Shown here in pieces: positions 8,416-17,195 of a stretch of DNA of 64,000 nucleotides. The notes beneath the pieces were generated by a model. The model saw only the letters and a list, made by a program, of their open reading frames with translations, made no database searches and was not told where the DNA came from. Source of the DNA: Psychrobacter sp. bablab_jr014 (GTDB lineage: Bacteria; Pseudomonadota; Gammaproteobacteria; Pseudomonadales; Moraxellaceae); NCBI RefSeq assembly GCF_016464015.1, contig NZ_JACDXT010000005.1, positions 62,001 through 126,000 of the forward strand, given 5' to 3'. Numbering within the stretch: the first letter of the stretch is position 1; every line of letters begins with the position of its first letter. Both the position numbers and the translations under genes were made by a program.

Positions 8416-8470
8416 GACCAAATGGTCAGTACAGGCGCGCATTATACGCGTTTTTTTAACAAAAATAAAG
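8416..8470 (-). promoter_or_regulatory. rplY promoter with a downstream palindrome
   Basis: Minus-strand -10 TATAAT is at 8446-8441, with a weak TTTATT -35 about 17 bp upstream. GACCATTTGGTC, a perfect 12-bp palindrome at 8416-8427, lies just after the expected start point and could be an operator. Confidence 0.5.
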
Positions 8471-8474
8471 GTTT

Positions 8475-8509
8475 AAAGCCCCGAGAGCCATGTGGCCATC
8501 GAGGCTTTT
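8475..8509. terminator. Hairpin downstream of prs, probable terminator
   Basis: AAGCCCCGAGAGCC and GGCCATCGAGGCTT form an imperfect stem between prs and rplY. A clear T5 follows on the plus strand. On the minus strand, the direction of prs, the T-run is weak (TTTAAACC then TTTATTTTT), so its efficiency for prs is uncertain. Confidence 0.45.
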
Positions 8510-8535
8510 TACACAAAGTATGTTCTCAGTGCAGC

Positions 8536-9480
8536 TTATTCAAACATCGCGCTGATAGATTCTTCGTTGTTGATACGACGTAAGCTTTCAGCCAGCATCG
8601 AGGCGATAGATACTTGGCGGATTTTGCCGCAAGCTTTTGCTGCATCTGATAGTGGAATGGTGTCGGTCACAACCACTTCGTCGAGCGCTGACTCGTTGAT
8701 GTTGTTTAGCGCATTGCCTGACAATACAGGGTGCGTGATGTAGGCAAGCACGCGGCGCGCACCATTGTCTTTTAGCGCGGCAGCAGCTTTGCACAGTGTA
8801 CCTGCAGTATCGACCATGTCATCGACGATGACGCAATCACGGTCACGGACATCACCAATGATGTGCATCACTTGTGATTCATTGGCACGGGCACGGCGCT
8901 TGTCAATAATCGCCATGTCAGTATCGCCCAGTTGTTTCGCCATCGCACGCGCCCGCACCACGCCGCCCACGTCAGGTGAGACGACCATGATGTTGTCGTA
9001 TTCTTGCTTTTTCAAATCATTCAATAGCACAGGCGTGCCGTAGATGTTGTCTACAGGAATATCAAAGAAGCCCTGAATCTGATCTGAGTGCAAATCAACG
9101 GTCATGACGCGGTCGATGCTGACGATGTTTAGCATATCGGCGACGACTTTAGCAGAGATAGGCACACGGGCTGAACGAGGACGACGGTCTTGACGCGCAT
9201 AACCGAAATAAGGAATCACGGCAGTGATACGGCCTGCGCTAGAGCGGCGCAAGGCATCCGCCATCATCATGATTTCCATCAGGTTATCATTGGTCGGTGA
9301 GCAGGTCGGCTGCATGATAAAGACGTCTTTACCACGAACGTGCTCTTTGATTTCTACGGCGATTTCGCCATCAGAAAAGCGGGTAACATCTGCTTTGCCA
9401 AGCGGAATGTGTAGATGGTCGGCTACGGTTTTCGCTAATTCAGGGTGAGCATTACCTGTAAAAATCGCCAAATAAGGCAT
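8536..9480 (-). CDS. prs: Ribose-phosphate pyrophosphokinase
   Basis: A 314-residue class I PRPP synthase that transfers pyrophosphate from ATP to ribose 5-phosphate, making PRPP for purine, pyrimidine, histidine, tryptophan and NAD synthesis. Visible motifs are the flexible-loop region [16 protein letters not shown], the catalytic [22 protein letters not shown] and the PRPP-binding loop [10 protein letters not shown] near residue 220. The length is the family norm. The start [16 protein letters not shown], preceded by AGGACTT, agrees with homologues. It lies directly after two tRNA-Gln genes in a conserved ispE-tRNA-prs-rplY-pth order. Confidence 0.97.
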   Translation of the reverse strand: MPYLAIFTGNAHPELAKTVADHLHIPLGKADVTRFSDGEIAVEIKEHVRGKDVFIMQPTCSPTNDNLMEIMMMADALRRSSAGRITAVIPYFGYARQDRRPRSARVPISAKVVADMLNIVSIDRVMTVDLHSDQIQGFFDIPVDNIYGTPVLLNDLKKQEYDNIMVVSPDVGGVVRARAMAKQLGDTDMAIIDKRRARANESQVMHIIGDVRDRDCVIVDDMVDTAGTLCKAAAALKDNGARRVLAYITHPVLSGNALNNINESALDEVVVTDTIPLSDAAKACGKIRQVSIASMLAESLRRINNEESISAMFE

Positions 9481-9575
9481 GACTGAAGTCCTATTGATTG
9501 ACTCAAGCAGCGACCGCTAAGCAGTGACAAACTGCTCAAATTAAGAAAGAAAAGATGGTGAAGTACTGCAGAAAA

Positions 9576-9651
9576 TGGCAGGGGTAGCTGGACTCGAACC
9601 AACGGATGTCAGGATCAAAACCTGATGCCTTACCAACTTGGCTATACCCCT
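9576..9651 (-). tRNA. tRNA-Gln (TTG), copy 1
   Basis: The minus strand folds as a complete 76-base tRNA with an encoded CCA. The acceptor stem is AGGGGTA/TACCCCT with discriminator G, and the T loop reads GGTTCGAGTCC. The anticodon stem is CAGG-TTTTGAT-CCTG, with anticodon TTG at 9616-9618, decoding CAA/CAG glutamine codons. It is identical to the copy at 9841-9916 and lies 95 bp upstream of prs. Confidence 0.96.
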
Positions 9652-9750
9652 GTATTGTATACCGCTTTAATGATAAGTCGTGAGGATGTCTTATCATGCA
9701 GTGTTTGCCGTAGTTTACGGCGTTCCCAAACAGTATGACGTTCGTTGCGA

Positions 9751-9780
9751 ACTATACCGAAGATGAGAAGGTGTTGTCAA
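9751..9780 (-). promoter_or_regulatory. Promoter for tRNA-Gln copy 1 (and possibly prs)
   Basis: On the minus strand TTGACA (9780-9775), an 18-bp spacer and TATAGT (9756-9751) match sigma-70 consensus well. It lies about 100 bp upstream of the tRNA. Confidence 0.65.
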
Positions 9781-9840
9781 TTGCTATCCAAAGATTGCTA
9801 CAAAAAGCGGCAATCAAGGCAATAGCAATAAAACAAAATA

Positions 9841-9916
9841 TGGCAGGGGTAGCTGGACTCGAACCAACGGATGTCAGGATCAAAACCTGATGCCTTACCA
9901 ACTTGGCTATACCCCT
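9841..9916 (-). tRNA. tRNA-Gln (TTG), copy 2
   Basis: Base-for-base the same 76-nt tRNA as the copy at 9576-9651, including the encoded CCA. The two are 189 bp apart and share orientation, but the spacer between them is not duplicated. Confidence 0.96.
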
Positions 9917-9929
9917 ATTGTGGCGACCT

Positions 9930-9957
9930 ATTATAAGTAAATTTTTAGATTTTGCAA
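9930..9957 (-). promoter_or_regulatory. Promoter for tRNA-Gln copy 2
   Basis: Minus-strand TTGCAA (9957-9952), a 16-bp spacer and a perfect -10 TATAAT (9935-9930), ending 14 bp before the tRNA 5' end. Confidence 0.65.
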
Positions 9958-10089
9958 CCCATTTTTGATTTTTTCTGGGATTTCTTTATCGTTATCAGAT
10001 GATGGCGTCAGTTTATTTTCATACAACTTGAGAATTAACAACAGTAAGATGAGCTGTACTTAGCGCCTCAAGTTACAAAAATGCGTATC

Positions 10090-11031
10090 TTACAAACTCC
10101 CCACCACATAACCCTGACAAGGCGCGTCTTTTACCCATCTTGCCAGTAGCGCCTTATCGTCCGCAAGATGCGCAGCAATCGGCAAAAATACCGCGCTGCC
10201 TGAGCCTGTCATGCGCGCGTGACCACCTGCTGTTGCCTCAAGCGTATGCAAATAATCGAGCGCCGCTTGTACAGGAGGCGCAAGCTCAGTCACGACAGGG
10301 GTGAAGACATTGTGATAGCGTGGACTGAGCGCCTCAGTAAACTGAGCTGTTTCGCTGATGACCGTTTGCGTATCAATCGGGGCAATATCGCGGCGCAGTT
10401 TGGGATGCGCGAATAGGGCAGCGGTGCTCGCGTGCGCGTTGGGTGTTAATAATAAATAGGTCTGCGCAGGCAAATCAATCGGCGTCAATACCTCGCCAAT
10501 ACCTGTGGCAATCGCGTCTTGACCAAAGATAAATATTGGCACATCTGCGCCCAAGCTGCGCCCGATGCTCAGTAGTGTCTCTGTCTGATACTTTAATTGC
10601 CACAAGGTATTAAGCGTCTGTAAGGTAGTCGCGGCATTGGACGAGCCGCCGCCCAAACCTGCGCCCATGGGCAAGCGCTTATCAATGGCAATCTTGATGG
10701 TAGCAAGGGTATCGGGTAAGCGCTTATCTTCAATAGCAGTACGTAATAAAGCGTGCGCTGCCTTAAAAATCAGATTATCACCGATATTTTGAGTAATAGC
10801 TTCTGCGCCGTCAATCGTGACGAGAGCGCGGCATAATGCCTCACTGTCGTTTATAAAAGGCTGGGTCGCCCCCGTATCACCGACCGTAAACTGCATCGTA
10901 TCGCCAAAATCTAGCAGCCGAAACACAGTCTGTAAGTCGTGATAGCCGTCACTACGCTTGCCTGTGATGTGCAAAAACAGATTGATCTTGGCAGGAGAAA
11001 AGCGGGTGATAATGCTTGGCGTGCGGTTCAT
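10090..11031 (-). CDS. ispE: 4-diphosphocytidyl-2-C-methyl-D-erythritol kinase
   Basis: A 313-residue GHMP-family kinase that phosphorylates CDP-methylerythritol in the non-mevalonate isoprenoid pathway. The substrate-binding N-terminus FSPAKINLFLHITGKRSDGY and the ATP-binding motif PMGAGLGGGSSNAATTL are clear, as is the C-terminal MTGSGSAVF. The frame is open 29 codons upstream of the chosen ATG at 11031, but that extension (containing LFSPFFLPYLLFG) has no counterpart in the family; ATG 11031 gives MNRTPSIITRFSPAKIN. The ribosome binding site is weak for either start. The gene lies between the lolB terminator and the tRNA-Gln pair. Confidence 0.95.
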   Translation of the reverse strand: MNRTPSIITRFSPAKINLFLHITGKRSDGYHDLQTVFRLLDFGDTMQFTVGDTGATQPFINDSEALCRALVTIDGAEAITQNIGDNLIFKAAHALLRTAIEDKRLPDTLATIKIAIDKRLPMGAGLGGGSSNAATTLQTLNTLWQLKYQTETLLSIGRSLGADVPIFIFGQDAIATGIGEVLTPIDLPAQTYLLLTPNAHASTAALFAHPKLRRDIAPIDTQTVISETAQFTEALSPRYHNVFTPVVTELAPPVQAALDYLHTLEATAGGHARMTGSGSAVFLPIAAHLADDKALLARWVKDAPCQGYVVGSL

Positions 11032-11152
11032 AGCAGTCGGTAGCCCAAATAATAGATATGGCAAAAAGAAAGGTGAGAAAAGATTGTAACCGCTTCGCGC
11101 GGTGGGGCAAAGATACAACGGATAAAAAGCGTGAATAACAAAAATACCAGTA

Positions 11153-11186
11153 TAAAAAAGGCAGCCGTTTATATAAAGGCTGCCTG
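11153..11186 (-). terminator. Intrinsic terminator of lolB
   Basis: AGGCAGCC (11159-11166) pairs perfectly with GGCTGCCT (11178-11185), and a T6 run follows on the minus strand. It lies about 55 bases after the lolB stop and separates lolB from ispE. Confidence 0.85.
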
Positions 11187-11239
11187 TTTAATCACATTTT
11201 TTAGCGCGTGTTTGTACAAACTTGGCTGAGTTTTGCCAA

Positions 11240-11863
11240 TCAGTTTTGATGGTTAATGGTCATCACAACTTTATAGCCTTGGCTTTGACGCGCCGTAATT
11301 TTGCTCGGCTTGGTGTCGTTGCCTGAGTAGCTAAAGCTCGCTTGCCATTCGCCATTGACTGCGCTGATGAGGCGGTTTTGCGCGTCAGTCTCGCTATTGC
11401 TATCTGAGGGTGCGGAGCGACCAGAAATCCAGTACGGCATTTGTGAGATGGGCGCTTGCCAGCCAGTAGCTTTTTGCAGCAAGGTTTCAGGGTCGTCTGC
11501 GGTCATCGTGCCTGTTTTTTCGCTGACAAGGGTTGCCGTTGAGCCATTGTATTCGATGTTGGTTTTGCCAATGCCCAGTGCGCCAATCAGCTCGATGGCA
11601 AAGCGGTCATCCTCTTGCGCCCACGCATAAAACGCACTGCCGCCTGTAGTGCCACTGTCACTTGGTACGGTCACGCCGATTTTACCATTGATATTAAAGT
11701 TCTCTAGCTTTTGCGGAATGCTGGTGGTGGGTGCGGTGGTGGCTTTGCCTGCCTGCATGGACTGACAGCCTGCAAGGGTCGCGATGGCTAATGTACCCAG
11801 CAAAACATGACGACAAAGACGCGCGGGCGTCCGCGCCACAAAAGTAGATAGATTCTGCTGCAT
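11240..11863 (-). CDS. lolB: Outer-membrane lipoprotein LolB
   Basis: A 207-residue lipoprotein that receives lipoproteins from periplasmic LolA and inserts them into the outer membrane. A basic, hydrophobic leader ends in the lipobox LAGC with Cys33 as the lipidated residue; the residue after it (Gln) permits outer-membrane sorting. The body shows the LolB pattern IPQKLENFNINGKIGV, GSAFYAWAQEDDRFAIELIGALGIG, QKATGWQAPISQMPYWISG and the closing SFSYSGNDTKPSKITA. Its place between the TPR protein and ispE matches Pseudomonas. Confidence 0.93.
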   Translation of the reverse strand: MQQNLSTFVARTPARLCRHVLLGTLAIATLAGCQSMQAGKATTAPTTSIPQKLENFNINGKIGVTVPSDSGTTGGSAFYAWAQEDDRFAIELIGALGIGKTNIEYNGSTATLVSEKTGTMTADDPETLLQKATGWQAPISQMPYWISGRSAPSDSNSETDAQNRLISAVNGEWQASFSYSGNDTKPSKITARQSQGYKVVMTINHQN

Positions 11864-12026
11864 AATCGTTCCTCAAAATGTTATCAAGTTCTTATAAAGT
11901 AATGCATTAATAGAATATTATTCAGCTTAGCCTACGCGGGTTTTGTTGCGCGGTTATGCGTGAGTGTTTATTTTTTTTGTATTGCCAGCATCATAAAATC
12001 TCCCAGCATGCTCAAACCATGCCAAC

Positions 12027-13898
12027 TTAATACTGTTGCACGCGGTCATTGATATTGTGCTGACCAAACGCAAAGCGCCGCTGCAAATCTTCGAGCAGAC
12101 TTTGCACTTTGGCCGTCTCGCCCATACCTTGATAAGCGCGCAGCAACAACACGCCTGAGCTTAAGGTGGGTAAGACATCGTACGGCGTTTGTAGATAGTC
12201 GATGACCTGCATATAGTCTTGCTGATTAAGCGCATTTTCGGCGAGTAGGTTGAGCGCTTCAAGATGTAAATTGCTGTCATAGCGCGGGTCGTCATAGCGC
12301 ACATTAATGATGCTTTGGGCAATGGTCAGCCCTTGTGATATGGTGCTTTCATGCGCCATGAGCAGCTGCGCGTAGCTGAGCTGATAGGCAAGATTGCTTG
12401 CATCAATATTTTGTAGATGCTGCAGCAAAGCGCGCTTAATGACATAGTCTTGCTGATTGTCCAAGAGCTGTACGCGAGCAAACAAAATCATCTCATTATT
12501 AGGATACTGACGATTGGCTACGGTCAGTAGGTGCAAAGCCTCATCGGTTTTTTGTCGTTGGCGCAAAATATCAGCTTGCAAGACATAGGTGTCAGGCGCA
12601 AAGACGCTAAATTGTGCCCGCAGCTTAACCACGGTAGCGATGGCCGCATCGAAGTTGTCTTCTAACAGCTCAAACGCCACCACTTTTTCACGCGCCGCCA
12701 GTACCAAGTCTTCACGCATCACCGCGTTTAAATAACGCTTTGCCATATCAATATTCTGCTGACGCTCGGCACTGATACCCAGATAATAATAGGCTTGGTC
12801 GGTATACATAGGCTGAGATACTAAGGTGTTGAGCAGCTGCTCAGCGCGGCGGTATTCTTCAATATCAAGTCCCACCAAAGCAGCAAGTAAGGTAATCTCA
12901 GCATCGTCGATAAAGCGCTCGTGCGCGTTTAATAACAGCGCCCACGCCTCGTGACTGCGCTTTAAATCAAGCAAATAGCGAATCTGATACAAGTACAAGC
13001 TCTTGCTGGCAGGATTGCGCAGACGTGCTTGGTCGATATAGGACAGCGCAGCATCAGGGCTGTCCATTTTGCGCAAAATATCGGTTTTTAAAGTAATAAA
13101 GGGTGCGTAATTGGGCTGGCGTGCTAAGGCACGGTCAATATGTACCAGTGCGTCTTTGGGTGCGTTTGCTTGTAGCAGCAGACCTGCTTTTAATACCGAT
13201 AGCGAAGCGTTTTGGGTACTGTCAATCGGCTCTAAAGCGATAAGTAGGGCGCGTTGGTCGGCTTCGGTAGTTGGGTAAATACCAATGAGAATCTCGCTCA
13301 AATCGGCGCGTGGGTCATAGCGTAAGATGCGATTCAAGGTTTTGCCCGCCAGCTCGTAATTGTGCGCCTTTAATGCCAAATGCGCGACATAAAACCACGC
13401 TGGCACGTGGTCGGGGTTTCTGTCCTGCCATGCTTTGGCAAAACGCAGCGAGGTGTTGACATCATCGTATTGCAGCGACAAGCCAAGCGCGCGCTCAAAC
13501 ACGGCTGTAGCGTCCTCTTTTAACGATTGCTGCTTGTATAATTGTAAGGCGCGCTCAGGGTCGCCGCGGTCGGCGGCAAATTCTGCCGCTAACAAAGCAT
13601 AAAGACTGGGTTGATTGCTTGGGTCACTGTCTGTCATTGTCTCGGCATTAACAACAGGCTCAACAGGCGCGGGCGACTCTACAGGCGCAACCGTACTACT
13701 GGGCGTTTTATGACCCAGTAGGCTACTTAACAAGGACGCATGCGCAGGCGCACTACAATACAGCCCTAATGCCAAAGCAAAGGCGCTAGGACGCTGAACT
13801 TGTGTGGCTAAAAATGACCAGATTTGCGCTTTGGTAACCCAGCGCGTCGAGGTACAGACGGTATACCACAAAGACCCAAGAGGCATCATAACTCGCAT
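12027..13898 (-). CDS. Tetratricopeptide-repeat protein, probably exported
   Basis: A 623-residue protein built mainly of TPR-like helical repeats (for example at about residues 145-185, 255-330 and 370-400, with the pattern of small and aromatic residues such as A..YYLGISAERQQNIDMAKRYL). The N-terminus contains a hydrophobic stretch ending AHAS around residue 54, so export to the periplasm is likely, although the leader is long. Starts at residue 1 or residues 4-5 are equally plausible. Pseudomonas has a TPR protein at the same place, upstream of lolB and divergent from hemA, so this is its positional counterpart. The function is unknown; a role in envelope assembly with LolB is only suggested by context. 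Confidence 0.85.
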   Translation of the reverse strand: MRVMMPLGSLWYTVCTSTRWVTKAQIWSFLATQVQRPSAFALALGLYCSAPAHASLLSSLLGHKTPSSTVAPVESPAPVEPVVNAETMTDSDPSNQPSLYALLAAEFAADRGDPERALQLYKQQSLKEDATAVFERALGLSLQYDDVNTSLRFAKAWQDRNPDHVPAWFYVAHLALKAHNYELAGKTLNRILRYDPRADLSEILIGIYPTTEADQRALLIALEPIDSTQNASLSVLKAGLLLQANAPKDALVHIDRALARQPNYAPFITLKTDILRKMDSPDAALSYIDQARLRNPASKSLYLYQIRYLLDLKRSHEAWALLLNAHERFIDDAEITLLAALVGLDIEEYRRAEQLLNTLVSQPMYTDQAYYYLGISAERQQNIDMAKRYLNAVMREDLVLAAREKVVAFELLEDNFDAAIATVVKLRAQFSVFAPDTYVLQADILRQRQKTDEALHLLTVANRQYPNNEMILFARVQLLDNQQDYVIKRALLQHLQNIDASNLAYQLSYAQLLMAHESTISQGLTIAQSIINVRYDDPRYDSNLHLEALNLLAENALNQQDYMQVIDYLQTPYDVLPTLSSGVLLLRAYQGMGETAKVQSLLEDLQRRFAFGQHNINDRVQQY

Positions 13899-14038
13899 TC
13901 TTTATCAAAAAAACAGTGCAATAACAAGATTATAAAAGTTTAATGACACATTAAACAATGGTACTCGTGTTACATGCTTTGGTCATCTGTGTTACAAGTG
14001 CGACACATATAGGTGGTGACGATAGACGCGCAGGAGTA

Positions 14039-14067
14039 TTAAATAAATCTGCCAATAATGCTATAAT
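14039..14067 (+). promoter_or_regulatory. Candidate hemA promoter with a long leader
   Basis: A perfect -10 TATAAT is at 14062-14067, with a poor -35 (TTAAAT) 17 bp before it. It implies a leader of about 190 nt. In that leader AGCCACC (14100-14106) can pair with GGTGGCT (14165-14171), and the 9-mer GGACGCCGC occurs twice. Confidence 0.45.
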
Positions 14068-14266
14068 ATTCCGCTTTATACACATCTTATACTATCTATA
14101 GCCACCCATATCTCCGATGTCTGGACGCCGCACATGATTTGCGCGCTCGGCAGCAGGCGATAGCGGTGGCTTATGTATCACGCATACGCATATCGGACGC
14201 CGCTACCAAGCTATAGGATTGGCTGGCGAGGCGATACCCCCGCGTTACAGTTATGGTTTATCAATA

Positions 14267-15634
14267 ATGAGATTAGTGGTCATTGGCGTCAATCACAAAA
14301 CTGCACCAGTCGCTTTGCGTGAGCGCTTGGCGTTTGTGGGTGACGAGGTGACAGAGGCGCTGAGCGGCCTAAAAACCCGCAGTGACGGCAGCGTCATTGT
14401 CTCGACCTGTAACCGTACTGAGCTGTATGCACTCGTACCGTATGAACAAGACAGCGATACAGACAGTGACAGCAATACATCCCGCCATAAAAAAAGCACG
14501 CAAAGCGCAAGTGGTAGCGTCAGTCATGCTGCCATGCAGCGGCATATTGGCCTATTAAAGCAGTGGCTGGCAGACTTTAAGCATTTGGCACTTGGTGAAA
14601 TTGACCCTTATCTGTACGTTTATCAAGACACGCACGCGCTGACCCATTGGCTACGTGTGGCAGCAGGTCTGGACTCGATGATACTGGGTGAGCCACAAAT
14701 CTTGGGGCAAATCAAAAAAGCAGTACAGACTGCGCAACAAGAGCAAGCGCTTAGCAATCAGCTCGGTTGGGTGATTGACCAAATGTTTGCCGCAGCAAAA
14801 CAAGTGCGTAATGATACCAGTGTCGGCGCGCAAGCAGTATCGCTCGGCTTTGCAGCAGCGAAATTGGTCACGCAAATCTTTGATGATATGTCAAAGCGCA
14901 CGCTGCTCGTGGTCGCGGCAGGCGAGATGAACCGTCTGGTCGCCACGCACATCGCGGGGCTGGGTGTTGGGCGCGTGATTATCTGTAACCGCAACCCTGA
15001 ACGCGCCGAACTCCTCGCCGCCGAGTTGCGCCAAGCGGGGCGCGAGGTGCGTACCGAGCCGCTATCGGCATTGCCTGAAGTGCTGGCAGAAGCGGACATC
15101 GTGAGCAGCTGTAGCGGCAGTATGGACGCGCTGATTGACAAAAGCATGACCCTGCGCGCTCTAAAGCGCCGCCGCTATCAGCCGATATTGATGATTGATT
15201 TGGCCGTGCCGCGCGACATCGATCCGACCATCAGCCGCATTGATGATGTGTATCTGTACTCGGTTGATGATTTGCAGCACGTGATTGCGGGTAATATCGA
15301 GCAGCGCCGCCAAGCCGCTGTAGACGCCGAGCTGCTGGTCAGTCAGCTGGTGGTAGAAATTGAGCGCCGCTTTCAGGTGCGCCAAGTGGGCAAAGACATT
15401 CAGCAATACCGTGAGCGCACGCACCAGCAGGTCGAAACGATTCTGAGTGCGGCACTGGCACAGTTTGAACAAGGCGACAGCCAAGCTGAAGACATCGTGA
15501 CCGAGCTGTCCCGCCGCCTGACCCAAACCTTGACCCACGCGCCATCAAAGCTGATGCGCAAAGCGGCGCGCGAGGGCGACAGCGAGCTGTTGGACTTTGT
15601 GGTCTCGGGGCTGAATGATGCTTATCGCCGCTAA
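14267..15634 (+). CDS. hemA: Glutamyl-tRNA reductase
   Basis: A 455-residue enzyme that reduces glutamyl-tRNA to glutamate-1-semialdehyde, the first step of C5-pathway haem synthesis. The N-terminus MRLVVIGVNHKTAPVALRER and catalytic Cys48 in VSTCNRTELY are clear. The tRNA-recognition motif LDSMILGEPQILGQIKKA, the NADPH domain (VVAAGEMNRLVATHI) and the C-terminal dimerisation helix follow. An upstream in-frame start at 14219 is less likely, because homologues begin at MRLVVIG; there is no strong ribosome binding site. An insertion of roughly 25-30 residues rich in Asp, Ser and Thr (DSDTDSDSNTSRHKKST) interrupts the catalytic domain after ELYALVP and explains the extra length over the 418 residues of E. 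coli HemA. Confidence 0.96.
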   Translation: MRLVVIGVNHKTAPVALRERLAFVGDEVTEALSGLKTRSDGSVIVSTCNRTELYALVPYEQDSDTDSDSNTSRHKKSTQSASGSVSHAAMQRHIGLLKQWLADFKHLALGEIDPYLYVYQDTHALTHWLRVAAGLDSMILGEPQILGQIKKAVQTAQQEQALSNQLGWVIDQMFAAAKQVRNDTSVGAQAVSLGFAAAKLVTQIFDDMSKRTLLVVAAGEMNRLVATHIAGLGVGRVIICNRNPERAELLAAELRQAGREVRTEPLSALPEVLAEADIVSSCSGSMDALIDKSMTLRALKRRRYQPILMIDLAVPRDIDPTISRIDDVYLYSVDDLQHVIAGNIEQRRQAAVDAELLVSQLVVEIERRFQVRQVGKDIQQYRERTHQQVETILSAALAQFEQGDSQAEDIVTELSRRLTQTLTHAPSKLMRKAAREGDSELLDFVVSGLNDAYRR

Positions 15635-15671
15635 CTGTTAATGTGTCGTTTCCTTTTTTAATTTTGCTTAT

Positions 15672-15700
15672 ACGCTGCTTTTTTATCGCAGCGTTTTTTA
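15672..15700 (+). terminator. Intrinsic terminator of hemA
   Basis: ACGCTGC (15672-15678) pairs with GCAGCGT (15688-15694), followed by TTTTTTA. Confidence 0.85.
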
Positions 15701-15899
15701 TTTGTGCCCGCTGACCTTTCTTCTTATCTATACCTTCTTTTCTTAACCTCAAAATGATAAATGCCCAGCGTGTAACCGCCAGTCACGCGGCTCTCAATTG
15801 TCATGCCTAGCTATCGGTGCTACCATCAAAGACGCAATAAATGACGATAATTGTCCCTTAATAACTTTCCGAATAAACAATGAAAACAAGGAGTGTGCC

Positions 15900-17039
15900 A
15901 TGCCTGCGTTACGCCACGATGTTGATCCTGATGGCTTGTTAGAATATTCCGTGGTCTATACTGACCGCGCGCTCAACCACATGTCGGCGATCTTTCAGAC
16001 GGTGATGACTGATCTGTCACGCGAGCTAAAATCGGTGTACCACGCGGCGGGCGTGGCGATTGTGCCAGGCTCGGGCACGTATGCGATGGAGGCGGTGGCG
16101 CGCCAGCTGGCGGCGGATAAGAAGTGCTTGATTGTGCGTAATGGTTGGTTTAGCTACCGCTGGACGCAGATTATTGAACGCGGCAAGATTACGGACGACA
16201 CCACCGTACTGACTGCCGAGCGCAAGGACGATACCGCCCAAGCGCCATTTGCACCTGTCGAGATTGACACGGTGGTCGCGTGTATTAAAGCGGACAAGCC
16301 TGCGGTGGTGTTCGCGCCACATGTGGAGACCTCGGCGGGCATTATCCTGCCTGATGACTATATTAAGGCACTGGCAGAAGCGGTACACAGCGTGGGCGGG
16401 CTGCTGGTCATTGACTGTATCGCCTCAGGCTGCGTGTGGCTAGATATGGAGGCCTTGGGCATTGATGTGCTGATTAGTGCGCCGCAAAAAGGCTGGAGCA
16501 GCACGCCGTGCGCGGGATTGGTGATGCTAAGCGAGCGGGCGATTGAGGCAGTGGACACGACCGAATCGGACAGCTTTAGCATTGATTTAAAACAGTGGCT
16601 AAACATCATGCGCGCCTATGAAAACGGTGGTCATGCCTATCACGCGACCATGCCGACCGACGGCTTGCGCCAGTTCCGTGACGTGCTGATGGAAGCAAAA
16701 AATATCGGTTTTGATAAGCTATATGACGCGCAGTGGGCGCTTGGTGAGCGTATCCGCGAGCGCTGCGAAGCACAAGGCTTTGCCAGTGTCGCCGCCGATG
16801 GCTACCGCGCGCCTGGAGTGGTGGTATCATATACCGAGCGCGAGGACATTCATAAGGGTCGCGCCTTTATTGATGCAGGCGTACAAATCGCCGCTGGTGT
16901 ACCGCTAAAATGTGACGAGCCTGAGAGCTTTCAGACCTTTCGCATTGGGCTATTTGGTTTAGACAAATTGACCGACGTGGACGGCGCGGTACAGCGCTTT
17001 GCTGATGCGCTTGATACGGTGTGCGCTTCTGCATCTTGA
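15900..17039 (+). CDS. Class V pyridoxal-phosphate aminotransferase
   Basis: A 379-residue fold-type I PLP enzyme related to alanine-glyoxylate and serine-glyoxylate aminotransferases. ATG 15900 is chosen over the open frame from 15798 because AAGGAG lies seven bases before it. The phosphate/glycine region PGSGTYAMEAVARQL (about residue 58), the cofactor-binding aspartate in LLVIDCIASGCVW and the Schiff-base lysine in ISAPQKGWSS (about residue 195) are visible. The segment GLRQFRDVLMEA follows. The exact amino donor and acceptor cannot be told. It is followed by a terminator, then by a split sulfur transporter, so a link to sulfur or serine metabolism is possible but unproven. Confidence 0.88.
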   Translation: MPALRHDVDPDGLLEYSVVYTDRALNHMSAIFQTVMTDLSRELKSVYHAAGVAIVPGSGTYAMEAVARQLAADKKCLIVRNGWFSYRWTQIIERGKITDDTTVLTAERKDDTAQAPFAPVEIDTVVACIKADKPAVVFAPHVETSAGIILPDDYIKALAEAVHSVGGLLVIDCIASGCVWLDMEALGIDVLISAPQKGWSSTPCAGLVMLSERAIEAVDTTESDSFSIDLKQWLNIMRAYENGGHAYHATMPTDGLRQFRDVLMEAKNIGFDKLYDAQWALGERIRERCEAQGFASVAADGYRAPGVVVSYTEREDIHKGRAFIDAGVQIAAGVPLKCDEPESFQTFRIGLFGLDKLTDVDGAVQRFADALDTVCASAS

Positions 17040-17071
17040 TACGCCGCCTTATTTTTCTGATGATTAAAAAA

Positions 17072-17108
17072 TAAAAAGTACCAAGTCATACAGGCTTGGT
17101 ATTTTTTT
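17072..17108 (+). terminator. Intrinsic terminator of the aminotransferase gene
   Basis: TACCAAG (17079-17085) pairs with CTTGGTA (17095-17101), followed by a T7 run. Confidence 0.85.
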
Positions 17109-17111
17109 ACT

Positions 17112-17160
17112 TTTATATTATACTTTATTATATAATGTATTATTATAATACGTTAAAATA
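17112..17160 (+). promoter_or_regulatory. AT-rich palindromic region upstream of the YeeE/YedE pair
   Basis: Almost pure A/T, with two perfect 10-bp palindromes, ATTATATAAT and TATTATAATA, side by side. ArsR-type sulfur sensors of the BigR/SqrR kind bind AT-rich palindromes before similar transporter genes, so an operator is plausible. A -10 element is easy to place but ambiguous here. Confidence 0.4.
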
Positions 17161-17195
17161 AACGATGTTAAGACAAGCAATCTGAGGGTAGCGCG

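Noticed and set aside
9669-9693. TGATAAG...CTTATCA hairpin between the tRNAs as a terminator
   Set aside because: No T-run follows on the minus strand, and the promoter for the next tRNA lies beside it. It could be a processing element, but support is weak.
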